From positions 2,711,573-2,775,572 of the forward strand of contig NZ_JAEKJZ010000001.1 in assembly GCF_017309185.1 (NCBI RefSeq): a stretch of DNA of 64,000 bases, read 5' to 3'. The notes beneath the pieces were generated by a model that saw only the letters and a list, made by a program, of their open reading frames with translations, made no database searches and had not been told where the DNA came from. Origin of the DNA: Roseibium aggregatum. GTDB lineage: Bacteria > Pseudomonadota > Alphaproteobacteria > Rhizobiales > Stappiaceae. This document shows, in pieces, positions 44,693 through 54,123 of the stretch. The position numbers and the translations under genes were made by a program. Each line of letters begins with the position of its first letter. Position 1 is the first letter of the stretch.

Positions 44693-46837
44693 ATGGTGCT
44701 CTGCAGCATCGGCTGCATCGCAGCCCTGAGCTATTACGAAAATTCTCGTACGGCTCAGGAGAACGCAACGCTGCAGATCGATGGCGCCGCCCGCACCGCG
44801 GCGGCAATGCTCTCGCTTGAGACATCTTCCCCTTTTCAGCCGGAATTCGACAACAGCGCACGACCGGTCGCCTATATACTCAAGGACGGCAACGTCAGTT
44901 CGCAGCTTGGGTCCTCAGCCATGCTGACCGAACTCATCAAGGCCATCGGCTTCAGCAACCAGGGCGCCGTCAATCTGTTCAAGTGGTCGGAAGCGACGCA
45001 ATCCTTCGATCGGTTTGCCACGACCTTCACCAAACCGGATGGAAGCCCCGCGGCTTCGTTTTCGATTGAAGCAGGCCATCCCGCTTACGCCGATCTGACG
45101 GCCGGACGTCCTTACGAAGGAAAGGTACCGGTCCGGAACACTCAGCATCTGGCGTATCTAGTGCCGGTCCTGACCGCCGACCGTGACCTCGCCGGAGCGG
45201 TCGCCGTCGATGTCGGCCGGGCGGATGCCCTGCAGGCCGACCGGGAAAGACTGCAAGGCAAGATCCTTGCCGCGGCTCTCCTGATACTGGCGGGTGCCGT
45301 TCTGATCGGCGGTCTTCTCCTGAGATTCGAGCTTCGCCCGCTGCGCAGACTGGCCAAGACGGCGGAAGAGCTCGCCTCCGGCAAGCAACCCGACACGATC
45401 CCGTTTTGCGACCGCGGGGATGAAATCGGCGATCTCGCCCATGGCCTCGAAAAGGTCATGGATCTCCACGACAAGCTGCAGAAGCTGGCTTACACCGACC
45501 CGGTCACCACGGCCGGCAACCGAACACGCTACTTCGCCGATCTCTCAAAGATCCTCAGAGAAGCCAAGTCGGGAAAATACTGCGCCTCGCTGCTCCATCT
45601 CGACTTCAACGGTTTTGCCAAGATCAACGACACGTTCGGGCAGCAAGCGGGAAATCGCGTGCTGCTGCAGGCCTACGCCCGCCTGGCCGGCATTTTCGGC
45701 CCGAGAGCGAAAATTGCGCGCATTTCCGGAGACGACTTCTGTGTTCTGCTGCCTTTTGACGGCGAAGGGACCGTGGCCGAGGACAAGGCGCTTCAGACGA
45801 TCGAGGAACTGTCGGCTCCCTTTCATCTGGAAAATACCGAAATCAGGATCGAGCCCTGTATCGGCATTGCCTTGCTGCCCCAGGACGCTGAGGACGTGGA
45901 AACCGCTCACCGGGTCGCCGGGCTTGCCCTGAGGGCCGCGAAGGAAGCGGGCGAACCCTGTTACCGCTTCTTCACCGCGCCGCTCAACGAACGCGTTCAG
46001 ACGGAAATGCTGACCGAAACGCTGTTGAGGGCTGCCTTGAAAACCCGGCAGCTCTCGCTCCACTACCAGCCGCAGCTCAACCCCACGGACGGTCGGCTGA
46101 TAGGACTGGAAGCGCTGATCCGCTGGCGCAGCGAAACCCGGGGGTTCATTCCTCCGGGAGAGTTTATCCCGATCGCCGAAAAGACAGGCCTTATTCTGGA
46201 CGTCGGACACTTCGTGCTCGAGGAAGCCTGCAAGCAGGCCGCGAAATGGATACAGGCCGGGTTCGAGTTCGGACATATCTCCGTCAACGTCTCTCCGATC
46301 CAGTTCCGCCAGCAGAGTTTCGCCCGCACCGTCAGGGAGATCCTGGCGAGCTACGGGCTGGCGCCGCAAATCCTGTGCCTGGAAGTCACCGAGAATGTCT
46401 TTGTCGATACAAGCGAGAAGATGGTCCTCGACGTTCTGTCCGAATTGCAGGAAATCGGCGTACAGCTGTCGCTCGACGATTTCGGGTCCGGTTATTCCTC
46501 GCTGATCTATCTGCACCGGCTGCCGTTCCAGGAACTGAAGATAGACCGTGTCTTTCTGTCCGATGCCTGCAGCGATCCGCAAAAGGAGCATCTTTTCCAG
46601 GCGATTGCCGGCCTCGGACGCAGCCTCGGCCTGCGTGTCATCGCGGAGGGCGCCGAAACCGCTCAGGAGTTCGCGTTATGCTCGGCTCACCGCTGCGACG
46701 GTATTCAGGGCTATTTCTGCTCGCCGCCTGTGCCGGCGCATGACATTCCTGCGCGGCTCAACGCGTTTCATCAGTCCTTTGATCTGCCGCGCGTAACGAA
46801 GCCGAGGGCCTCCCGTCCCGGCAAACGGCGGGCCTGA
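44693..46837 (+). CDS. Membrane GGDEF/EAL protein with degenerate GGDEF and intact EAL
   Basis: A protein of at least 714 residues. The layout is a first transmembrane helix, a periplasmic sensor of about 160 residues, a second helix (AAALLILAGAVLIGGLLL), HAMP, GGDEF and EAL. The GGDEF motif reads SGDDF, so cyclase activity is doubtful. The EAL domain keeps LEALIRW, VNVSPIQF, CLEVTEN, LDDFGSGYSS, LKIDRVF, AEGAET and GIQGYF, so it should hydrolyse c-di-GMP. ATG 44693 cuts into the first helix. In-frame codons continue upstream to a stop near 44611 without ATG, GTG or TTG, so the true start may be a rare codon after AGGA at 44669. Confidence 0.9.
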   Translation: MVLCSIGCIAALSYYENSRTAQENATLQIDGAARTAAAMLSLETSSPFQPEFDNSARPVAYILKDGNVSSQLGSSAMLTELIKAIGFSNQGAVNLFKWSEATQSFDRFATTFTKPDGSPAASFSIEAGHPAYADLTAGRPYEGKVPVRNTQHLAYLVPVLTADRDLAGAVAVDVGRADALQADRERLQGKILAAALLILAGAVLIGGLLLRFELRPLRRLAKTAEELASGKQPDTIPFCDRGDEIGDLAHGLEKVMDLHDKLQKLAYTDPVTTAGNRTRYFADLSKILREAKSGKYCASLLHLDFNGFAKINDTFGQQAGNRVLLQAYARLAGIFGPRAKIARISGDDFCVLLPFDGEGTVAEDKALQTIEELSAPFHLENTEIRIEPCIGIALLPQDAEDVETAHRVAGLALRAAKEAGEPCYRFFTAPLNERVQTEMLTETLLRAALKTRQLSLHYQPQLNPTDGRLIGLEALIRWRSETRGFIPPGEFIPIAEKTGLILDVGHFVLEEACKQAAKWIQAGFEFGHISVNVSPIQFRQQSFARTVREILASYGLAPQILCLEVTENVFVDTSEKMVLDVLSELQEIGVQLSLDDFGSGYSSLIYLHRLPFQELKIDRVFLSDACSDPQKEHLFQAIAGLGRSLGLRVIAEGAETAQEFALCSAHRCDGIQGYFCSPPVPAHDIPARLNAFHQSFDLPRVTKPRASRPGKRRA

Positions 46838-46851
46838 TCCGGCAACCCGGT

Positions 46852-47328
46852 TCAATCCTGTACCTTGCCGGTCATCAGGAGCGGAGCGGCGTCGAGTTTG
46901 TCGGCGTTCATCATTTCGGCGATCTGCTCGATGGCAGCTATCATGTCCGCCCGTTCGCCCGCCTGCAGATCCGCGAACTTCCTTTCGAATTCCTCGTGCA
47001 GCAGACCGGGGACATCGGCGACAACCTCCTCGCCTTTTTGCGTCAGCCTGGCATGGACGATTCGCCTGTCGGAGGCCGATCGATAGCGTTCGACAAGGTC
47101 CTTTGCCTCCAACTTGTCCAAAATGGTCACCACTGTGGAAGAGCTGAGGTCCACATGTTCAGACAGGGCTTTCGTGGTAACCTCTCCCATGTCGCGGACA
47201 CCTTGCAAAACGACGATTTGGGGGATGGTCAAACCGGTTGACCGAGACACTTCACGCGACCGCAGATCGATCGCCCGGACGATCTTGCGGATGGCCTTGA
47301 CAACTTGCGACGACTGGACGGACGCCAT
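46852..47328 (-). CDS. MarR family transcriptional regulator
   Basis: A 158-residue winged-helix regulator. The recognition region is LSEHVDLSSSTVVTILDKLEAKDL with the wing SASDRRIVHARLT, given in part. It is divergent from the N-acetylglutaminylglutamine amide operon, with 84 bases between starts and a dyad in the gap, so it probably controls that operon in response to an unknown ligand. ATG 47328 marks the conserved start. The longer open frame rightward is antisense to asnO. Confidence 0.92.
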   Translation of the reverse strand: MASVQSSQVVKAIRKIVRAIDLRSREVSRSTGLTIPQIVVLQGVRDMGEVTTKALSEHVDLSSSTVVTILDKLEAKDLVERYRSASDRRIVHARLTQKGEEVVADVPGLLHEEFERKFADLQAGERADMIAAIEQIAEMMNADKLDAAPLLMTGKVQD

Positions 47329-47348
47329 CGTTACACCTCTATTGAATT

Positions 47349-47369
47349 GAACTCTAATGATTTGAGTTC
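47349..47369. promoter_or_regulatory. Dyad GAACTC-N9-GAGTTC, candidate MarR operator
   Basis: GAACTC (47349-47354) and GAGTTC (47364-47369) are perfect inverted repeats with 15-base spacing between equivalent positions, the usual geometry for a MarR dimer. The site lies between the MarR gene and asnO, 21 bases from the MarR start and 44 from asnO. Confidence 0.55.
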
Positions 47370-47412
47370 TATATAGTGCCCGTCTTTTCAGGAAACGGAG
47401 AAATTTGTCAAT

Positions 47413-49188
47413 ATGTGCGGCATTTGCGGCGAAGTGGTTTTCAACGGGGCTCAGTCGGATGTGATCCGGGTCAGCCGGATGGCGGACGCGATGGAAGCCC
47501 GCGGTCCCGACAGCATGGGCGTCACCCAGCGCGGCCGGGTCGCCTTCGGCCATCGGCGGCTGAAAATCATCGACCTGAGCGAACGCGGCACGCAGCCCAT
47601 GACCGACATGGCGCTCGGCCTGTCCCTGGTTTTCAATGGTTGCATCTACAATTACCAGGAACTGCGCGAGGAGCTGACCGCCAAGGGCTATGCGTTCTTT
47701 TCCACCAGCGACACGGAAGTCATTCTGAAAGCCTGGGCGGAATGGGGTAAGGACTGCTTCTCGCACTTTCACGGCATGTTCGCCGTTGCCATTCACGAGC
47801 ACGAGAGCGGCCGCATTCATCTGGCCCGCGACCGCTTCGGCATCAAGCCCCTTTATTTCAGCGAGAGCGGCGGCAAACTCGCTTTCGCATCCTCCCTGCC
47901 CGCTCTTTTGGCCGGAGGCGGTATCGACACCTCGATCGACAAGGTTGCGCTTCACCACTACATGAGCTGGCACGCGGTCGTGCCGGCCCCCAGAACGATC
48001 CTGAACGGCGTGAGAAAGCTTCCCGCGGCCACGGTGCGCACTCTTGAGACGGATGGGCGGTCCAGCGACCATACCTATTGGGAGCCGGGCTTCGAAAAGA
48101 CCGCCGAGGACCTCGGTCGAAGCGCCGAAGACTGGCGGGATCTCGTCCTGGAGTCCCTGCGCAAGGCGGTCCGCCGGCGCATGGTCGCCGACGTTCCCGT
48201 CGGGGTTCTCCTGTCCGGCGGTGTCGATTCCAGCCTGATTGTCGGCCTGCTCGCCGAAGAAGGACAACAGGGCCTGGCCACCTTCTCCATCGGCTTCGAG
48301 GAAGCCCACGGCGAAAAGGGCGACGAGTTCCAGTACTCCGACCTGATCGCCGAACATTACGGTACCAATCACAGCAAGATCTTCATTCCGTCGTCGGAAC
48401 TGCAGGAAAACCTGCCCGGGGCGATCGGGGCGATGTCGGAACCGATGGTCTCTTACGACAACATCGGCTTCTATCTGCTGTCGCGCGAGGTGTCGAAACA
48501 CATCAAGGTTGTCCAGTCGGGCCAGGGTGCCGACGAGGTTTTCGCCGGCTATCACTGGTACCCGAAACTGACCGGCTCCAATCAGCCCGTCCAGGATTAC
48601 GCCGCAGCCTTCTTCGACAGGACGCAGGCACAGATGACGGAAGCGGTCTCGCCCGACTATCACTGCGAGCGAAACGAAAGCCTGGCCTTCGTCGAAACGC
48701 ATTTCGCGAAACAAGGCGCTGAAGACCCCGTTGACAAGGCCTTGCGGCTGGACACCAATATCATGCTGGTGGACGATCCGGTGAAACGGGTGGACAACCA
48801 CTCCATGGCCTGGGGACTGGAAGCCCGCGTTCCGTTCCTCGATCACGAGCTGGTGGAACTCGCCGGCCGGATCCCGGCCGAATTCAAACTCGCCCAAGGG
48901 GGCAAGGGCGTCTTGAAGGAAGCAGCGCGAATGGTCATACCGAGCGCGGTCATCGACCGTCCCAAGGGCTACTTTCCAGTCCCGGCGCTCAAATACATCC
49001 AGGGCGACTATCTCGACATGGTGCGCGACACGCTGTCCAGCAGCGCAGCCCGGGAACGCGGCCTGTTCAACCAGCCTTATCTCGACAAGCTTTACGCGGA
49101 CCCGACCAAATACATCACCCCCCTGCGCGGCTCCGAACTCTGGCAAGTCGCACTTCTGGAAATGTGGCTGCAACAGCAGGAGGTCTGA
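47413..49188 (+). CDS. asnO: N-acetylglutaminylglutamine amidotransferase (asparagine synthetase-like)
   Basis: A 591-residue class II glutamine amidotransferase. The N-terminal nucleophile is Cys2 in MCGICGEV. The synthetase domain carries the ATP pyrophosphatase motif LLSGGVDSS and GQGADEVFAGYHWY. Given the following ngg and M42 genes it is assigned to the osmoprotectant N-acetylglutaminylglutamine amide system, where it amidates the dipeptide, rather than to asparagine synthesis. It begins 84 bases from the divergent MarR gene. Confidence 0.93.
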   Translation: MCGICGEVVFNGAQSDVIRVSRMADAMEARGPDSMGVTQRGRVAFGHRRLKIIDLSERGTQPMTDMALGLSLVFNGCIYNYQELREELTAKGYAFFSTSDTEVILKAWAEWGKDCFSHFHGMFAVAIHEHESGRIHLARDRFGIKPLYFSESGGKLAFASSLPALLAGGGIDTSIDKVALHHYMSWHAVVPAPRTILNGVRKLPAATVRTLETDGRSSDHTYWEPGFEKTAEDLGRSAEDWRDLVLESLRKAVRRRMVADVPVGVLLSGGVDSSLIVGLLAEEGQQGLATFSIGFEEAHGEKGDEFQYSDLIAEHYGTNHSKIFIPSSELQENLPGAIGAMSEPMVSYDNIGFYLLSREVSKHIKVVQSGQGADEVFAGYHWYPKLTGSNQPVQDYAAAFFDRTQAQMTEAVSPDYHCERNESLAFVETHFAKQGAEDPVDKALRLDTNIMLVDDPVKRVDNHSMAWGLEARVPFLDHELVELAGRIPAEFKLAQGGKGVLKEAARMVIPSAVIDRPKGYFPVPALKYIQGDYLDMVRDTLSSSAARERGLFNQPYLDKLYADPTKYITPLRGSELWQVALLEMWLQQQEV

Positions 49189-49190
49189 CC

Positions 49191-50972
49191 ATGGCCGAGA
49201 ATGAACAGTCGCGGCCCAAGGGCGCGTTCGACCACCGCCTGAAACGGATGCGCGAACATGGCCTCAAGCCGGAGTACCGGCTTGAAGAGACCGAAGCGCA
49301 GAAAAACCGCTACATCGATTGCGGCTGGGGCCGGCTGGTCTTTGCGAACACCTATCAGGAGACCGACAAGCTCGTGGAGGTCCTGCGCAACGAACGGCCT
49401 GACCGGCGCGACATCGCCTTTTACGTGCGCGATCCGCATGTGCTGGTCGGTACCGCGCCACAGGAACTCTTTCTCGACCCCTCCCACACCTTTCGTCTCG
49501 ATCTGGCAACCTACCGGGCGGCCCGCGACCTGCGGAAGGGGTTCACGGTTCGCCGCCTGTCCTCGCGCAACGATGCGGAAGCAGTCAACGAGCTTTACCT
49601 GAGCCGCGGCATGGTTCCGGTTCCGCCGGATTTCTTCTGGTCGCAACTCGACCCCCGTTCGATCACGGTGCTCGTCGCGGAAGAAGAAGAAACCGGTGCG
49701 ATTGTCGGAACCGCCATGGGCGTCGACCACAGCCGCGCAACCAACGGGGCCGACACGGGCTGCTCGCTGTGGTGCCTTGCGGTCTCCCCCCAGGCGCGCT
49801 TCGCGGGGATCGGCGAAGGCCTTGTCCGGCGTCTGGCGGAGATCTTCCAGGCCAAGGGCACGCCGCACCTCGACCTCTCCGTCCTGCACGACAACGAACT
49901 CGCCATCGGACTTTACGAAAAGCTCGGTTTCGAGCGCGTTCCCTATTTCACCGTCAAACGCAAGAACACGATAAACGAGGCGCTCTTCGCCGGCCCTCCC
50001 ATGGAGGACAAGCTCAATCCCTACGCCACGATCATCATCAACGAGGCGCGGCGGCGCGGGATACAGACGGAGATCGTCGACGCGCAAGGCGGGTTTTTCC
50101 GCCTCTCCTATGGCGGCCGCTCCGTGTCCTGCCGGGAATCCCTGAGCGAGTTCACCAGTGCCGTCGCCATGTCGATCTGCGACGACAAGGCAACGACGAG
50201 ACGCATCGTCCAGCGTGCCGGCGTGACCGTGCCCGACCAGATCCTCGCCGGTTCCGGCGCCGACCTCGGAGCATTCCTTGAAAAACACGGCTCCGTGGTC
50301 GTCAAACCGGCCCGCGGCGAACAGGGCAAGGGCATTGCGATCGGCCTGACGACGCCGGAGGAAATCGCAGCGGCCGTCGACGTCGCCCGGACCTTTTCGA
50401 ACGATGTGCTGATCGAGGAATGTGTCACCGGCCACGATCTGCGCCTTGTTGTCATCGACTACCGGGTCGTTGCCGCGGCCTTGCGCAAACCGGCGGAAGT
50501 GACCGGAAACGGCAAGGCGACAATTGAAAACCTGATAGAGACGCAGTCCCGCAGGCGGTCGGCGGCGACAGGCGGAGAAAGCAGGATCGTAATCGACGAC
50601 GAGGTACGCCGATGCCTTGCCGGAAAGGGATACGACCTTCAGGACATTCTGGCGGAGGGAGAAACCCTGGCGGTCCGGCGCACCGCGAACCTGCATACCG
50701 GCGGGACCATTCACGATGTCACGGGCGAAACCAACCATGCCCTCATAGACGCCGCGATCAGGGCCGCGCGCGCCATCGAAATTCCAGTGACGGGCATTGA
50801 CTTGATGGTGAAAGACCCGCGAAAACCGGATTACCGTTTCATCGAAGCCAACGAACGGCCCGGCCTTGCGAATCACGAACCGCAGCCGACCGCCGAGCGC
50901 TTCGTCGACTTTCTCTTCCCCCTGTCGGTGCCGCAGCCGGTCAGGACGACCTTGAGCAGAGTGGGGACATGA
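49191..50972 (+). CDS. ngg: N-acetylglutaminylglutamine synthetase (GNAT plus ATP-grasp)
   Basis: A 593-residue fusion. An acetyltransferase (GNAT) domain spans about residues 110-265 (VAEEEETGAIVGTAMGVD, LYEKLGFERVPYF) and an ATP-grasp ligase domain about residues 290-590 (VVKPARGEQGKGIAIGL, MVKDPRKPDYRFIEANERPG in part). This arrangement is that of the enzyme that acetylates and joins glutamines in osmoprotectant synthesis. CAGGAGG lies 8 bases before ATG 49191, 2 bases after the asnO stop. Its own stop overlaps the next start. Confidence 0.93.
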   Translation: MAENEQSRPKGAFDHRLKRMREHGLKPEYRLEETEAQKNRYIDCGWGRLVFANTYQETDKLVEVLRNERPDRRDIAFYVRDPHVLVGTAPQELFLDPSHTFRLDLATYRAARDLRKGFTVRRLSSRNDAEAVNELYLSRGMVPVPPDFFWSQLDPRSITVLVAEEEETGAIVGTAMGVDHSRATNGADTGCSLWCLAVSPQARFAGIGEGLVRRLAEIFQAKGTPHLDLSVLHDNELAIGLYEKLGFERVPYFTVKRKNTINEALFAGPPMEDKLNPYATIIINEARRRGIQTEIVDAQGGFFRLSYGGRSVSCRESLSEFTSAVAMSICDDKATTRRIVQRAGVTVPDQILAGSGADLGAFLEKHGSVVVKPARGEQGKGIAIGLTTPEEIAAAVDVARTFSNDVLIEECVTGHDLRLVVIDYRVVAAALRKPAEVTGNGKATIENLIETQSRRRSAATGGESRIVIDDEVRRCLAGKGYDLQDILAEGETLAVRRTANLHTGGTIHDVTGETNHALIDAAIRAARAIEIPVTGIDLMVKDPRKPDYRFIEANERPGLANHEPQPTAERFVDFLFPLSVPQPVRTTLSRVGT

Positions 50973-52141
50973 CCCTTCTAAACATCGACATTTCCTATCT
51001 GACCGATCGCCTCAAAGACCTGCTCAAGGTCCCGAGCCCCACCGGTTACACGGATCAGATCGTCCGGCATGTTTCGAAGGAACTGGAGTCGCTCGGGGTC
51101 TTTTACGAAATCACCCGGCGCGGCGGCGTGCGGGCGAAAGTTCCCGGAAAGAAGCGCAAGCCCGCTCGCGCCTTCGTGTCTCACCTGGATACGCTCGGCG
51201 CTCAGGTCAAGTCGCTGAAGGACAACGGCCGGCTCGAACTGGTTCCGATCGGCCACTGGTCCGCCCGCTTCGCCGAGGGCTCCCGCACGACGCTCTTTTC
51301 CGAAAACGGCGCCTATACCGGAACGATCCTGCCGCTGAAGGCCTCCGGCCACACCTACAACAAGGAAGTGGACGAGCTGCCGGTCGGCTGGGAGTATGTC
51401 GAACTCCGGGTCGACGCCTATTCCAAGTCGACGGACGATCTGCACCGTCTCGGGATCGATGTCGGCGATTTCGTCGCCATAGAGCCGATGCCTGAATTTC
51501 TTCACAACGGCTTCATCGTTTCGCGGCATCTGGACAACAAGGCGGGTGTTGCGGTGATGCTGGCGGCCATCAAGGCCCTTGTCGAAGCCGATGTCGAGCC
51601 GACGGTCGATGTCTACTGGCTGTTCACCATCGCGGAAGAGACCGGTCACGGCGCACAATCGATCCTGACGCCTGAGATCGCCTCTCTCGTCGCCATCGAC
51701 AACGGAACCACGGCGCCGGGCCAGAATTCCGACGAATTCGGTGTCACCATCGCCATGGCGGACCAGACCGGCCCCTTCGATTTCCATCTGACCCGGAAGA
51801 TGGTTCAACTGTGCCGCGACAACGACATCAAGTACCAGAAGGATGTTTTCCGCTATTACAGATCGGACGCGGCAACGGCCATCGAGGCGGGAGCCGACGT
51901 TCGAACGGCCTTGATCACCTTCGGTATCGACGCCAGCCACGGCTATGAGCGCATTCACATGCACGCCCTGCGCTCGCTTGCGGAACTCGCCACCGGCTAC
52001 ACGCTCAGCCCCGTCGAAATCCAGCGCGACGCGCGCGAGTTCGGCGGTCTGCGCGGCTTTACCAGACAGCCCACCAGCGATGCGGATCAGACGCTCAATC
52101 CGGAAACAGAGCAGCCGCTTCCAGAACCGGCAGGAGAATAG
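50969..52141 (+). CDS. M42-family peptidase of the N-acetylglutaminylglutamine amide system
   Basis: A 390-residue metallopeptidase of the M42/M20-like clan. Metal-ligand motifs are SHLDTLGA, HLDNKAGVAVM, IAEETGHGA and a final histidine in SHGYERIHMHAL. The overlap with ngg (ATGA) makes it the third gene of the operon. In this context it may recycle the osmolyte when osmotic stress ends; that role is inferred from gene order and is not experimentally settled as far as I know. Confidence 0.9.
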   Translation: MTLLNIDISYLTDRLKDLLKVPSPTGYTDQIVRHVSKELESLGVFYEITRRGGVRAKVPGKKRKPARAFVSHLDTLGAQVKSLKDNGRLELVPIGHWSARFAEGSRTTLFSENGAYTGTILPLKASGHTYNKEVDELPVGWEYVELRVDAYSKSTDDLHRLGIDVGDFVAIEPMPEFLHNGFIVSRHLDNKAGVAVMLAAIKALVEADVEPTVDVYWLFTIAEETGHGAQSILTPEIASLVAIDNGTTAPGQNSDEFGVTIAMADQTGPFDFHLTRKMVQLCRDNDIKYQKDVFRYYRSDAATAIEAGADVRTALITFGIDASHGYERIHMHALRSLAELATGYTLSPVEIQRDAREFGGLRGFTRQPTSDADQTLNPETEQPLPEPAGE

Positions 52142-52576
52142 CCCGGACGATCTTTTCTGAACGCCTGTGAAATGAACGCGGCTTATCGGTTGGCGGTGTC
52201 GTGAAAGATCAAGGACCGCCGGCAATTGCCGGATCTCCCCCTGCATTGATCGTCTGGCTTGTTTTGGGGACGGTCCGGTCAAGTTCGATGTTCAGACGCC
52301 AGTTGCCGGTCTAGACAGCCCCCTCGCGCCCCGACCTGCCGGGCGTGATCCGCCATATTCAAACGGCCAACAGGCGCATGCTTCGCCCCATCGCAATTTT
52401 AGCTTATGGTTAATTATACGTTAATGACTTGTTCCAAATAATGTTTTATCCGTAATTTAGTTGCTTCGACGCAACACCCGGGACACGAACGGCCGCGGGC
52501 AAAAAGTTGGAGCTTTGGAATGGTTGGGACCTGGAATATTGTCTCCGGGAATTCGGTTTCGTTAGCGTAGCAGGTA
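52142..52576. other. Intergenic region, 435 bases, promoter of the Lap-type secretion operon
   Basis: The left part contains a perfect 14-base palindrome, CCGGCAATTGCCGG (52219-52232). The right part is AT-rich and carries an exact CtrA-type box. No gene is visible on either strand. Confidence 0.55.
52410..52424. promoter_or_regulatory. CtrA-type binding site (TTAA-N7-TTAA) upstream of the secretion operon
   Basis: TTAATTATACGTTAA matches the CtrA consensus exactly. It lies 153-167 bases upstream of the TolC-like gene, in AT-rich sequence that probably holds the promoter. It suggests cell-cycle-linked control of adhesin export. Confidence 0.6.
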
Positions 52577-53944
52577 ATGCGTACAGTTTCGGCACTCCTG
52601 ATAAGTGCATGTTTGGGCAACATGGCCTCCGCCGCAGACCTTAAGCAGGTTGTCCAGGAGGCGGTATCGACCAACCCGGATGTGCTTGAGTCTGCGGCCA
52701 ACAGACGTGCGCGCAACTATGAATACAGGCGGTCTCAAGGCGCGTTTCTCCCCTCTCTGGATATTTCCGCGGAACTTGGTCCGGAACGTCTCGACCGTCC
52801 GAACTCCTTCACCACAAACGAAAACGACAAATGGCGGTTCTCGAAGGAGTTTACCGTAACGGTCGAGCAGCTCCTCTTTGACGGGTTCTCCTCCGTCAAC
52901 GAGGTCTACCGACAGAGCGCACGCGTTGACGGTGCCGCGCTGCGGGTCATGGAACGGGCCGAGGCCACCGCGCTCGACGCGGTTGAAGCCTATATCGATG
53001 TGCTCCGTCATACGGCCATTCTGGCCAAAGCCCGCATGAACGTGACGAAACACCGCCGGATCTATTCCGATGTCCAGCAGCGGTTCGAAGGCGGAGAAAC
53101 CGGAGCCGCGGATCGGTCCCAGGCGCGCGAACGCGTGGCAGCGGCGGAAGTCATCGTCAGCGAAGTCCAGAAATCGCTTCTCGATACCATCGCGAAATAC
53201 GAAAGGGTTGTCGGTCAAAAACCGTCCTCTCTCGCACCGGCCAAGCCGGCCAGTATCCCGCCGGGCTCGGTAACCCGGCTCGTCGACACGGCCGTCCAGG
53301 TTCATCCGACGGTGCGTGCCGCCATCGCCGACGTCGACGCGGCCAGATACGAGTTTGAATCCACGAAAGGAAACTTCCTCCCCGAAGTCGCCCTGAGGGG
53401 ACAGGCAGCGCTCGGTGACGACCTGGGCGGCATCGAAGGCCGCAACAACGAATATTCCGGCAAACTCGTCTTTTCCTGGAACCTTTTCAACGGCGGTCAG
53501 GATACCGCCCTCTCTATGGAGTTCGGCGAACGCCTGGCGGAAGCGCAGATCCGCGTGGACCGGGTCCGCCGGGAATTGAAAGAGGGTATCGAGCGGTCGT
53601 GGGCCTCCGTGACCACCACGACGAGCCGCATCAAGGCGCTGCGTGACCAATTGGCCGCCAACAGGCAGGTCGTGGACGGCTACCGCCAGGAATACGACAT
53701 CGGACAGCGCACGTTGCTGGATGTCCTGAACGCCGAAAACGCACTCTTCAACAGCGAGATCGAACTGATCTCCGCACGCGCCATCTATGCGTTTTCGACC
53801 TATCAGTTGCGCGCGACCAGCGGCGACCTTCTGGCCTACATGAATGTGATCCCGCCCGTGGAAGCCACAGACGGCCAGCGAGACAACAGATCGATCTTCC
53901 CGCAGAGCACCGGTTTCAGCCTTGAGCCGTTACGCAAATTCTAA
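52577..53944 (+). CDS. TolC-family outer membrane protein (LapE-like)
   Basis: A 455-residue outer-membrane channel of type I secretion. The signal peptide is cleaved near MASAADL. Two TolC-type halves follow, each with long coiled-coil helices (LRVMERAEATALDAVEAYIDVLR and VRRELKEGIERSWASVTTTTSR, in part) and the typical RQEYDIGQRTLLDVLNAEN motif. It opens the secretion operon, 179 bases ahead of the LapB-like ABC transporter, and would form the exit duct for the adhesin at 58694. Confidence 0.92.
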   Translation: MRTVSALLISACLGNMASAADLKQVVQEAVSTNPDVLESAANRRARNYEYRRSQGAFLPSLDISAELGPERLDRPNSFTTNENDKWRFSKEFTVTVEQLLFDGFSSVNEVYRQSARVDGAALRVMERAEATALDAVEAYIDVLRHTAILAKARMNVTKHRRIYSDVQQRFEGGETGAADRSQARERVAAAEVIVSEVQKSLLDTIAKYERVVGQKPSSLAPAKPASIPPGSVTRLVDTAVQVHPTVRAAIADVDAARYEFESTKGNFLPEVALRGQAALGDDLGGIEGRNNEYSGKLVFSWNLFNGGQDTALSMEFGERLAEAQIRVDRVRRELKEGIERSWASVTTTTSRIKALRDQLAANRQVVDGYRQEYDIGQRTLLDVLNAENALFNSEIELISARAIYAFSTYQLRATSGDLLAYMNVIPPVEATDGQRDNRSIFPQSTGFSLEPLRKF

Positions 53945-54123
53945 CGATTTCGGGTAAGATTGCCCTGCTGACCTTCAGGCAATCTGTATTACACTTCATG
54001 GCGCCGCAATGCCGGACCGAGTCGGAACGCCTCACTCGCCGGGCCTGCCCCGGCGCACAGACCGGACGGGCCTGCACACCGGCGCCTGAAGTAATCCGCG
54101 GGGACACAAGGGCTTACCCCTAG

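Noticed and set aside
47329..49173. A long minus-strand extension of the MarR frame
   Set aside because: It is antisense to asnO, whose motifs are clear. The MarR protein starts at 47328 with a normal N-terminus.
49092..50876. A 594-codon minus-strand frame
   Set aside because: It is the shadow of the ngg gene, which has a GNAT/ATP-grasp architecture and a strong ribosome site.
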